From assembly GCA_028284775.1 (NCBI GenBank), contig JANQRB010000167.1, positions 1 through 64,000 of the forward strand: 64,000 bases of DNA, written 5' to 3'. Below are positions 37,810 through 45,272 of the stretch, in pieces. Position 1 is the first letter of the stretch; each line of letters opens with the position of its first letter. Made by a program: the position numbers and the translations under genes. The notes beneath the pieces were generated by a model. It did no database searches. It had not been told where the DNA came from and was given only the letters and a program-made list of their open reading frames with translations. The DNA is from Candidatus Kapaibacterium sp. Lineage in GTDB: Bacteria > Bacteroidota > Ignavibacteria > Kapaibacteriales > UBA7675.

Positions 37810-38010
37810 ACAGTGACGGTTCACGGCAGTGCGTCGCGGCGCTCTCCCGACCGAGGCGATTGAGATGAATTGCAGGCAGGCGCGCCGCGATGTTGCGTTC
37901 GGTTTGCACTGACGAAGTAGCGATCCCATCGCCGACGGGAGCCGCTTGTGTTCGGCAAGGGGAATACTTCAATAGAATGTAGCATTATCAGCACAAGGCA
38001 ATTTTACCCG

Positions 38011-39453
38011 ATGGAAAAACTGAAGAATTACATTGGCGGCAAGATGCTCGCGCCGCGCTCTCGCAGCTATTTCAATAACTACGAGCCGGCGATCGGCAGG
38101 CCGTATTCCCTTGTGCCCGATTCCGATGCGCGCGACGTGCAGGCGGCGGTCGAGGCGGCGCAGTCGGCCTTTCCAGCCTGGTCCGCGATGCCGGCGGAAG
38201 AACGCGGCGCTATCATGATGCGAATCGCCGCTATTGTCCGTGAGCGTCTGGAGCCCCTGGCCCGTGCCGAGTCTCGCGACAACGGCAAGCCGCTCTGGCT
38301 GGCCCGCAGCGTGGACATCCCGCGTGCTGCGACAAACTTTCACTTTTTCGGGACCGCGATTCAGCATTTCGCTTCGGAAGCGCATCCGATGGCCGACGGC
38401 AGCGTTAACTACACGCTGCGCAAGCCGCTTGGCGTCGTCGGTTGTATCTCGCCCTGGAACCTGCCATTGTACCTTTTTACCTGGAAAGTCGCGCCCGCGC
38501 TCGCAACAGGCAACTGCGTGGTGGCCAAACCTTCGGAGATAACACCGAAGACGGCCTACCTCTTTGCCGACATTTGCCGCAAGGCGGGACTGCCGCCGGG
38601 CGTACTTAACATCGTGCAGGGCAGCGGCGCCGGGGCCGGCGCCGCGATTGTCGAGCATCCTGAAATTGAGGCGATATCTTTTACGGGCGGTACCGCCACC
38701 GGACAGCAGATTGCGCGGACGGCCGCGCCGATGTTTAAGAAATTGTCGCTTGAATTGGGCGGTAAAAATCCAACGATCGTTTTTGCTGATTGCGACTATG
38801 AAAAAACGATCGAGGAAACCGTCCGCGCGTCATTTGCGAACCAGGGTGAAATCTGTCTCTGCGGCTCGCGTATCTATGTCGAACGAGCTCTCTATGACCG
38901 CTATCGCGATGACTTTGTCAGACGTGTTAAAAAATTGAAGCCTGGCGACCCCGCCGCCAAAAACAGCCGGCAGGGCGCGCTGGTCTCGGAAGCACACTTA
39001 AACAAGGTGCTCTCTTATGTCGACCTGGCGCGTGACGAAGGCGGCCGGATTCTGACCGGCGGTAAACGCGCGCGCCTGCGCGGACGCTGTAAGGACGGTT
39101 GGTTTATGCAGCCGACGGTTATTGAAGGACTTGACTATTCCTGCCGCACGAACCAGGAGGAAATATTCGGTCCGGTGGTGACGCTGCAGCCTTTCGACAG
39201 CGAGGAAGAAGCGCTGCGATATGCTAACGGCACCGTTTACGGTCTGGCGGCGAGCGTCTGGACGAATGACATCAAGCGTGCCCACAGGGTGGCCGACCGT
39301 CTGCAGAGCGGCATTGTCTGGCTGAATTGCTGGATGCTGCGCGACCTGCGGACACCCTTCGGCGGCATGAAAGATTCAGGGGTCGGCCGCGAAGGCGGGC
39401 TGGAAGCATTGCGATTCTTTACCGAGCCCAAGAACGTTTGTGTCAAGCTTTGA
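38011..39453 (+). CDS. 2-aminomuconic / 2-hydroxymuconic semialdehyde dehydrogenase
   Basis: 480 aa from ATG 38011 (MEKLKNYIGGKM), the usual start for this ALDH8/AmnC/DmpC-like group. NAD-dependent enzyme that would oxidise 2-aminomuconate semialdehyde to 2-aminomuconate. Catalytic Glu248 in SLELGGKNP and Cys282 in GEICLCGSRIYVE are present, together with the ISPWNLPLYLFTWK substrate-channel stretch. The product of the ACMSD gene is its expected substrate. It ends 14 bases after the GTG start of the SGNH hydrolase, so the two could be cotranscribed although their functions differ. Confidence 0.92.
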   Translation: MEKLKNYIGGKMLAPRSRSYFNNYEPAIGRPYSLVPDSDARDVQAAVEAAQSAFPAWSAMPAEERGAIMMRIAAIVRERLEPLARAESRDNGKPLWLARSVDIPRAATNFHFFGTAIQHFASEAHPMADGSVNYTLRKPLGVVGCISPWNLPLYLFTWKVAPALATGNCVVAKPSEITPKTAYLFADICRKAGLPPGVLNIVQGSGAGAGAAIVEHPEIEAISFTGGTATGQQIARTAAPMFKKLSLELGGKNPTIVFADCDYEKTIEETVRASFANQGEICLCGSRIYVERALYDRYRDDFVRRVKKLKPGDPAAKNSRQGALVSEAHLNKVLSYVDLARDEGGRILTGGKRARLRGRCKDGWFMQPTVIEGLDYSCRTNQEEIFGPVVTLQPFDSEEEALRYANGTVYGLAASVWTNDIKRAHRVADRLQSGIVWLNCWMLRDLRTPFGGMKDSGVGREGGLEALRFFTEPKNVCVKL

Positions 39454-40600
39454 GGGCGCCGTGCTGCTGCGAAAAGTCGTCCGTCTGCTGAAAATCTTGT
39501 CAATCAATGCCCTGGTCCTGCTGATTCTGTTGGCGGGACTCGAGCTGACGCTGCGGCTGGTCGATCCGCAAAACCTGCCCACGCCCGCGATCGGTTCGCA
39601 CGAATGGCGGGATGATTACAAACGGCCGACGCCGGCGTATGATGAGACCATCAGTTTTCCCGAAAGGAAGGTGCGCTGGACGATCAATGCACAAGGGCTG
39701 CGCGATCACGAATTCGACAGCATCAAAGCGCCGGGGCTGGTGCGTATAATCGGCTTTGGCGATTCTTACACTTTCGGTTATACCGTCGAGCAGGAACAGA
39801 CCTTTCTGCATCATCTCGAATCACTAATGAATGCCGAGCGGGCGCGTCGCTGTCCGGATTCGGCGCGTATGTTTCAAACCCTCAACATGGGCGTGGTGGA
39901 TTGCGGCACGATTAACCAGTTTCGTTATGCCCGCGGGCGGGGAATGGCATATCAGCCGGATCTGCTGCTGCTGGCCGTATACCCCGGCAATGATGTCTAT
40001 GACGTCCTTGCCGAGCACAAAAAGCCCGGCGCTCCTGACCCGGGCGCCGCCGCGGCCGGAACCAGAGCCAATCCGCTGCTGTCCTTTTTTCGCTACCATT
40101 CACATCTCTATGCCTTTGTCAGCGAACGTCTGCACACCCTCTTGCTGCGCTTCGGTCTGCGCCAGGTTGACACATCGAGTATCGAGGTGCTGCGCAAAAC
40201 CGAGAGCGCCAAGGTTCGGCAGGGTTGGAACCTGCTCGAGAGCCACATCATGCGCTTTGATTCGCTGGCGGCTGCGCATGATGCCGAACTTCTGGTGCTG
40301 CTGCTGCCGACACGGCATCAGGTACGGCAATCCGAGTGGGACTTCATTCGCGCAACTTATAAGCTCAGCGCAGATGACTTTCAGATCGACAGGGCGCAGC
40401 GACGGCTGAGTGACTTTTGTGCCGCAGCGAATATTGCCTGCCTCGATGCCCTGCCCGCCTTACGCCGCGACAGCCTCGCCGCCTTCAATCCCAACCGTGA
40501 CCGCCATCTCAGTCCCCGCGGACATTGGCTGGTGGCCGATACGCTCTTTCGATTCCTGCGACCTCGCCTGTGCGGGAGCGCGTGGACTCCGTCACCTTAG
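39440..40600 (+). CDS. SGNH/GDSL-family hydrolase with N-terminal membrane anchor
   Basis: 386 aa. An N-terminal hydrophobic helix (~17-40, ILSINALVLLILLAGLELTL) anchors a periplasmic SGNH domain. Block I GFGDSYTFGY has the nucleophile Ser109; block V is DRHLSPRGH with Asp and His near residues 355-364, so the catalytic triad seems complete. The GTG at 39440 overlaps the ALDH gene by 14 bases; GTG 39461 is an alternative start. It is the first gene of the run leading to the carbamoyltransferase. Such hydrolases often remove or transfer acyl groups on glycans. Confidence 0.85.
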   Translation: MSSFEGAVLLRKVVRLLKILSINALVLLILLAGLELTLRLVDPQNLPTPAIGSHEWRDDYKRPTPAYDETISFPERKVRWTINAQGLRDHEFDSIKAPGLVRIIGFGDSYTFGYTVEQEQTFLHHLESLMNAERARRCPDSARMFQTLNMGVVDCGTINQFRYARGRGMAYQPDLLLLAVYPGNDVYDVLAEHKKPGAPDPGAAAAGTRANPLLSFFRYHSHLYAFVSERLHTLLLRFGLRQVDTSSIEVLRKTESAKVRQGWNLLESHIMRFDSLAAAHDAELLVLLLPTRHQVRQSEWDFIRATYKLSADDFQIDRAQRRLSDFCAAANIACLDALPALRRDSLAAFNPNRDRHLSPRGHWLVADTLFRFLRPRLCGSAWTPSP

Positions 40601-40730
40601 CTTGCTCTCCGCTGGTGCGGGCGTCGATTAGTGCATTGTCGCATCGGCGGGATTAGCCATATTGTAGCCTGCGCGCCGTAGTGTGCGGCTGAGAAGCAAT
40701 ACGATTGACAGGACAAGGCCGAGCGATTCA

Positions 40731-41117
40731 ATGAAGTTAACAGGTCGTGTTTCAAAGGCGGAAGCCAGGGATACAGGCATGGCACTTACGCTGCTGCTCC
40801 TGTTGCTGAACTGGCTGTTTGATTGGTCGGGCCTTTTGTTGCCGGCCTTGTTGACGCTGCTTGTCGCGATGACGGCGCCCGGGCTGTTCCGTCCTGCGGC
40901 CATCGTCTGGCTGGGACTTGCGCGCCTTCTGTCGGCCGTCAGCAGTCGGCTGATTCTGACTGTTGTATACAGCCTGGTCATTACACCGATCGGCCTGTTG
41001 CGGCGCGCGTTAGGCGCCGACCCCTTGCGCGTACGACAATGGAAGCAAGGGCGCGATTCCGTCTTTACGACTCGCTCGGGCGAGGGGAGTGCGAGCGAAA
41101 TCGAACAACCATTCTGA
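40731..41117 (+). CDS. SxtJ-like small membrane protein
   Basis: About 128 aa from ATG 40731; a GTG at 40683 could extend it by 16 residues. Two or three membrane helices (~16-48 and ~55-90). The segment YSLVITPIGLLRRALGADPL is the hallmark of the SxtJ family, membrane proteins that accompany NodU/CmcH carbamoyltransferases and were first named in the saxitoxin cluster. Molecular role unknown. The next gene starts 23 bases later on the same strand. Confidence 0.82.
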   Translation: MKLTGRVSKAEARDTGMALTLLLLLLNWLFDWSGLLLPALLTLLVAMTAPGLFRPAAIVWLGLARLLSAVSSRLILTVVYSLVITPIGLLRRALGADPLRVRQWKQGRDSVFTTRSGEGSASEIEQPF

Positions 41118-41140
41118 GGCGCTAACCAGGGAGCGGAAGC

Positions 41141-41290
41141 ATGGAATTTTGGAAGGACATCTGGGGATTTCTGACCCAGCGCAAAAAGTACTGGCTGCTG
41201 CCCGCGATACTGGTATTGCTCGTGTTCGGCGCGCTACTGGTGTTTAGCTCCGGCTCAGCCATTGCGCCCTTTATTTACACCTTGTTCTGA
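41141..41290 (+). CDS. 49-aa DUF5989/SxtK-like membrane protein
   Basis: A small gene: ATG at 41141, TGA at 41288-41290, 49 aa. It starts MEFWKDIWGFLTQRKKYW, followed by one strongly hydrophobic helix (LLPAILVLLVFGALLVFSSG) and ending IAPFIYTLF. The WxFLxxRKKxWLxP pattern is that of DUF5989 proteins, which usually sit between SxtJ and the carbamoyltransferase, as here. A GGAGCGGAAG purine tract stands before its start. The carbamoyltransferase starts 5 bases after its stop, so they are almost surely cotranslated. Confidence 0.9.
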   Translation: MEFWKDIWGFLTQRKKYWLLPAILVLLVFGALLVFSSGSAIAPFIYTLF

Positions 41291-41295
41291 GTACT

Positions 41296-43170
41296 ATGGC
41301 CGAGGCATTTCTGGGCATTTCCGCCTACTACCACGACAGCGCCGCCGCACTTGTTCTGGACGGCAGGATTGTTGCCGCTGCCCAGGAAGAACGCTTCAGC
41401 CGCAAAAAACACGACGCGTCGTTTCCGGCTCAGGCGGCGCGATACGTGTTGGCGGAGGCCGGACTTGACCTACAGGATTTGCGAGCGATCGCATTCTACG
41501 ATAAGCCTTTCCTTAAGTTCGAACGCCTGTTGGAGAGCTACCATGCCTTCGCGCCCCGGGGCTTGCGCAGCTTTTTGCAGTCAATGCCGGTCTGGGTGAA
41601 AGACAAGCTCTTCATGCGCCGGATGCTTAAACAAGAATTGACGAAGCTCGCAGCCGCGCCGCCGGAGAAATGGCCGCGCCTGCTCTTTCCCGAACATCAC
41701 CTGTCGCACGCCGCCAGTGCCTTTTATCCCTCGCCCTTCAGTGAAGCAGCTATCCTGACAGTTGATGGTGTCGGCGAGTGGGCCACGACCACGATTGCCG
41801 CCGGAGCGGGCAACAAGGTCAGCATCCTGCGCGATCTTAGCTTCCCGCATTCGGTCGGGCTGTTGTATTCGGCCTTTACCTATTACTGCGGCTTTAAGGT
41901 TAACAGCGGTGAATACAAGCTTATGGGCCTTGCGCCCTATGGCAATAGCGATGGAGAGCGTGTTAAACGCTTTTACCGCCTGATTTTCGACCAGCTTGTC
42001 GATTTGCGCGATGATGGCTCGCTGCTGCTGAACATGGAGTATTTCGACTTTGTTACGGGATTGCGCATGTGTAAAGACGCGCGCTGGGAATCGCTCTTCG
42101 GCATCCCGCGCCGCGCCGCCGAAAGCGAATTGACGCCGGCCTATATGGATATGGCCCTGGCGATTCAACAGGCTGTAGAGGAAATAGTGCTGCGTATGGC
42201 CGGCAGCGCGGTGGCAGTGACGGGAATGCGGCGGCTGGTGATGGCGGGCGGCGTTGCGCTTAACTGTGTCGCCAACGGCAAGCTGCTGCGCTCGGGAATT
42301 GTCGATGAGCTCTGGATTCAGCCGGCGGCGGGCGATGCCGGTGGCGCCCTGGGGGCGGCTTACGCGGCCGCGCATCTTTGGGCGGACGAAGATCGCTCCA
42401 TCCCTGCGGAGGCCGCGGACGCAATGCAGGGGTCCTACCTCGGACCGTCGTTCGACGCAAATGATGTTGCGCGTCTCTGCCGCCGCTATGCCGCGTCCTG
42501 CCGTCATTTTGAAGATTTCGACGCATTAACGGCATCGGTCGCGCAGGAGCTGGCGGGCGGCCACATTGTCGGCTGGTTCCAGGGGCGGATGGAGTGGGGA
42601 CCGCGTGCCCTCGGCAATCGCAGCATCCTGGGCGACGCCCGGCGGCCGGAGATGCAGAAACGTCTGAACCTGAAAATAAAATACCGCGAGGGTTTTCGTC
42701 CCTTTGCCCCGGCGGTCCTTGCCGAGGACAGCGGGGACTTTTTCGATCTGGCGCAGCCCTCGCCCTATATGTTACTGGTGGCGCCTGTACGGGAATCGCG
42801 TCGTCGTCCCCTGCCGGAAGACTATCCCGAGATGGAAATGTATGCAAGGCTTTATCACCAGCGCTCGGATATCCCGGCCGTGACGCATATCGATTATTCG
42901 GCCCGCATCCAGACCGTCCATGCCGAAACGAATCCGCGCTTTCACGCCCTGCTGACGGCCTTCCGCGAACACAGCGGCTACGGTCTGCTGGTCAACACCA
43001 GTTTTAACGTACGCGGAGAACCCATTGTCTGCACGCCGGAAGACGCTTATCGTTGTTTTATGACGACCGAAATGGATGTGCTGGTGATCGGCAACGCCCT
43101 GTTCTATAAGAACGAGCAGCCTGCATGGCAGGCGGACAAGCGCCAGAATCAGACCTTTGAGGCGGATTGA
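41296..43170 (+). CDS. NodU/CmcH-family carbamoyltransferase
   Basis: 624 aa. Transfers a carbamoyl group from carbamoyl phosphate to a hydroxyl, via a carbamoyl-adenylate. The N-terminal metal motif is HHLSHAASAF (His134, His138), followed by the ATP-binding VDGVGEWATT near 156; the C-terminal YrdC-like/TsaD-like domain has GRMEWGPRALGNRSIL. The C-terminal domain is complete (NTSFNVRGEPIVCTPEDA). Substrate may be a sugar or secondary metabolite. No glycosyltransferase or NRPS/PKS gene is in the window, so the product cannot be named. Confidence 0.92.
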   Translation: MAEAFLGISAYYHDSAAALVLDGRIVAAAQEERFSRKKHDASFPAQAARYVLAEAGLDLQDLRAIAFYDKPFLKFERLLESYHAFAPRGLRSFLQSMPVWVKDKLFMRRMLKQELTKLAAAPPEKWPRLLFPEHHLSHAASAFYPSPFSEAAILTVDGVGEWATTTIAAGAGNKVSILRDLSFPHSVGLLYSAFTYYCGFKVNSGEYKLMGLAPYGNSDGERVKRFYRLIFDQLVDLRDDGSLLLNMEYFDFVTGLRMCKDARWESLFGIPRRAAESELTPAYMDMALAIQQAVEEIVLRMAGSAVAVTGMRRLVMAGGVALNCVANGKLLRSGIVDELWIQPAAGDAGGALGAAYAAAHLWADEDRSIPAEAADAMQGSYLGPSFDANDVARLCRRYAASCRHFEDFDALTASVAQELAGGHIVGWFQGRMEWGPRALGNRSILGDARRPEMQKRLNLKIKYREGFRPFAPAVLAEDSGDFFDLAQPSPYMLLVAPVRESRRRPLPEDYPEMEMYARLYHQRSDIPAVTHIDYSARIQTVHAETNPRFHALLTAFREHSGYGLLVNTSFNVRGEPIVCTPEDAYRCFMTTEMDVLVIGNALFYKNEQPAWQADKRQNQTFEAD

Positions 43171-43231
43171 GGACTGACCTATCTTCCAAAGCGAATTGAT
43201 TCGTGACGACCTAAGGCTTACTCAGTAACAG

Positions 43232-43513
43232 CTACACTTTCTGCTCGCCGTTCACTAATTCGACCGGTAAGATGTCGTAGCCGGACATCGTCGTCTGTTT
43301 CTCCTGCGAGAAGAATTCATCCAGCCATTGATCGACGGCGCGGCGCTGCACCAGCAGTTTGTGTCCGAGCCAGATGCCTTTTTTGATATCGCCTGTTTTC
43401 ATGGCATTGCGAATCTTCTTAATCGCAATGCGACCGTTGACGTAGTTGTAGACGTCTTCATCGGTCATGGGTACGTGGGGACTACGGTATTCCATTAAGC
43501 CGTTACTTAGCAC
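43232..43513 (-). CDS. Small excisionase-like helix-turn-helix protein
   Basis: Up to 93 aa; internal starts at 43495 and 43468 are possible. The central segment GRIAIKKIRNAMKTGDIKKG followed by WLGHKLLVQRRAVDQWLDEF looks like the HTH_17/MerR-type excisionase fold that ends in a helix with an RRAVDQWL-type motif. Such proteins bind DNA or act as recombination-directionality factors. No integrase or phage gene is near. It is convergent with the carbamoyltransferase gene and might regulate it, but no operator is visible. Confidence 0.6.
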   Translation of the reverse strand: MLSNGLMEYRSPHVPMTDEDVYNYVNGRIAIKKIRNAMKTGDIKKGIWLGHKLLVQRRAVDQWLDEFFSQEKQTTMSGYDILPVELVNGEQKV

Positions 43514-43767
43514 TGTGAGTTATTCTTTCCGAGTTTGAAATACGGCCGCGTATTCCGGACAGTCTCATTGAATACACAGACGGATCATGGTAATGACGCA
43601 AAATGAGTGATATTCCTCGATCGGCCGTCCATTTTTTCCCGGCGGCTAAGGGAATTGAAGAAGATGCAGTGTTAATCTGACCCCTTGAATGAGTACTTAA
43701 CAAGTTCGTGTGAGAAAAAGGAAGCAAGGGAGTGGAACGTAGCCGCGTTTCCGATCGGCTGGCCCGC

Positions 43768-44811
43768 TCAGCGAAAGCGAAATGTAATCGGAACCATTAC
43801 CCAACACTTAAAGTAACGACCTTCTTCCCGGGCCGGCTCGAATCTGATTTGCTCCAGGGCCTTAAGGGCAGCCTCGCTAAACAGAGGTACGAAATTCTCA
43901 TCGAAGTCTTCTGCTTCGGTGATGTGTTCGATTTGATTGCCCTGTTCGTCGATTAATATGCGAATCCTGATCTGACCTTCCTGGTTTGCGCGAACGCCGG
44001 CTTCGGGATAAACAACGAAGCTCTGCAACAGCGGCAGATCGAGGTAGGGTTCGCAGATGTCGTACAGCTCGAGTTCCACCTGTATCGAGTCATGGGGAAT
44101 TTTGGCTTTGCCGCTCGAATCGACGGCGATAAGTTCGCCGCTGTACTCGCTGCCGCCTGCGCTTACATATCTACCCTCCGGTGTACGCCGATCGTTGATA
44201 TAGCGGCCTTCATAGCGATCGCCGTTGGCCCAGTAATACACGCCTTTGCCGTGGCGCCGGTTGTTGCGAATCTGACCCTCATAACGATCTCCGCCGGGAA
44301 AGAACATCGTACCCCGGCCATCCAGGTATTGGGAGTCGTGCGCCTCGCCTTCATAGCGTTTGCCGTTCGGCCAGCGGATGGTGACGGCCGAGTTTAGCTC
44401 GCCGTTGGCGAATTTCGCCTGATACTCTTTGCCCCAGTAATACTTGCGATGAAAATTTCCATGCAACAGTCCATGACGATACTCCGCCGTAAAAGAGTCG
44501 CCATCCTTGTGGGTATACTGCGTCTCGCAGGCTCCATGCAGCCGTCCCCCAGCAAAATTTCCGTGCACAACAGCTTGCAACGCAGTGTCTAGGTACCAGC
44601 GAACAATTCCCTTCCCATGGGCAAAGCCATTCACGCAGTCTCCCTCATAGCTGATCGAATCACCTGGTGGGTCAGCAGGTAATTCAACATGGCAGTTGGA
44701 ACGCGCATCGCTGATCCACTCGATGCCCCGGGTGCAGCTCGCCAGGATAGCAAACGCAAGGAGCGCCGGGAAAATCACTACCTTTCGTCGATTAATGCTG
44801 TGCATACTCAT
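43768..44811 (-). CDS. MORN-repeat lipoprotein with TonB C-terminal domain
   Basis: 347 aa. Lipobox LASC (Cys26). Residues ~55-220 carry MORN-type repeats (GKGIVRWYLDT, PNGKRYEGEAHDSQYLDGRG and YWANGDRYEGRYINDRR among them). The last ~100 residues (RANQEGQIRIRILIDEQGNQ, then ALKALEQIRFEPAREEGRYF, then VPITFRFR) are a TonB C-terminal domain. Combining a lipid-anchored MORN fold with a TonB_C end implies an envelope protein that contacts TonB-box partners or peptidoglycan-linked structures. No ExbB/ExbD genes are nearby. It is a single gene. Confidence 0.83.
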   Translation of the reverse strand: MSMHSINRRKVVIFPALLAFAILASCTRGIEWISDARSNCHVELPADPPGDSISYEGDCVNGFAHGKGIVRWYLDTALQAVVHGNFAGGRLHGACETQYTHKDGDSFTAEYRHGLLHGNFHRKYYWGKEYQAKFANGELNSAVTIRWPNGKRYEGEAHDSQYLDGRGTMFFPGGDRYEGQIRNNRRHGKGVYYWANGDRYEGRYINDRRTPEGRYVSAGGSEYSGELIAVDSSGKAKIPHDSIQVELELYDICEPYLDLPLLQSFVVYPEAGVRANQEGQIRIRILIDEQGNQIEHITEAEDFDENFVPLFSEAALKALEQIRFEPAREEGRYFKCWVMVPITFRFR

Positions 44812-45272
44812 AGTAGGTCAGTTTTGAATTGTGCTTGGAGAGAAGATTCAGGATGGGCGAGAGAGCGCAAGAAATTCCACGCAATGTTAAGCCAAATTTT
44901 CAAATTCAACAATGAATTTTAGCGATATGGACTCAGATCGCCTTGTGAGCCTGGTGGCAGTTTTTGCCTGTTCTTGGCTGCGAGTGGATTGATTGAATCT
45001 CACTGCGCTGAGCTGCGGTCGGCCCCGAAAGAAGGGTAATTGCTCCTGGGCCGCTCGTTACACCGGGGTCATCCTTTCAATTTTACCCCAATTTTCTCAG
45101 CTGAAACTGCGATTTTTGCGGAGATGCGAATAATTAAGAGCAAAGTGTCGATCTCGTCTCACCAATCGTCGCCAAATGTGTCTAAGCGGGGTAGGCCGCG
45201 GAAACGGCCGCCGTCGTCAGAGATCGATTTCGCTACTGCTGAAATCATCGCTGAGACGTAGCGAACAATTGA
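44812..45272. other. Intergenic region before the VWA operon
   Basis: About 460 bases between divergent genes. Promoters for both should be here. The only coding candidate is a short frame with an AT-hook-like motif (separate entry). I see no terminator or RNA gene. Confidence 0.5.
45124..45261 (+). CDS. Possible small AT-hook-like protein
   Basis: A 45-codon frame starting MRIIKSKVSISSHQSS and carrying KRGRPRKRP, which matches the GRP core of an AT-hook. It ends 11 bases before the VWA protein's start. An in-frame start at 45040 would make 73 aa. There is no strong ribosome-binding site and no homologue I recognise, so it may be non-coding. If real, it could bind the A/T-rich promoter region of this operon. 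Confidence 0.25.
   Translation: MRIIKSKVSISSHQSSPNVSKRGRPRKRPPSSEIDFATAEIIAET

Noticed and set aside
43232-43513. Prophage or integrative element around the excisionase-like gene
   Set aside because: No integrase, att repeat or phage gene occurs on either side; the HTH gene could be a plain regulator.
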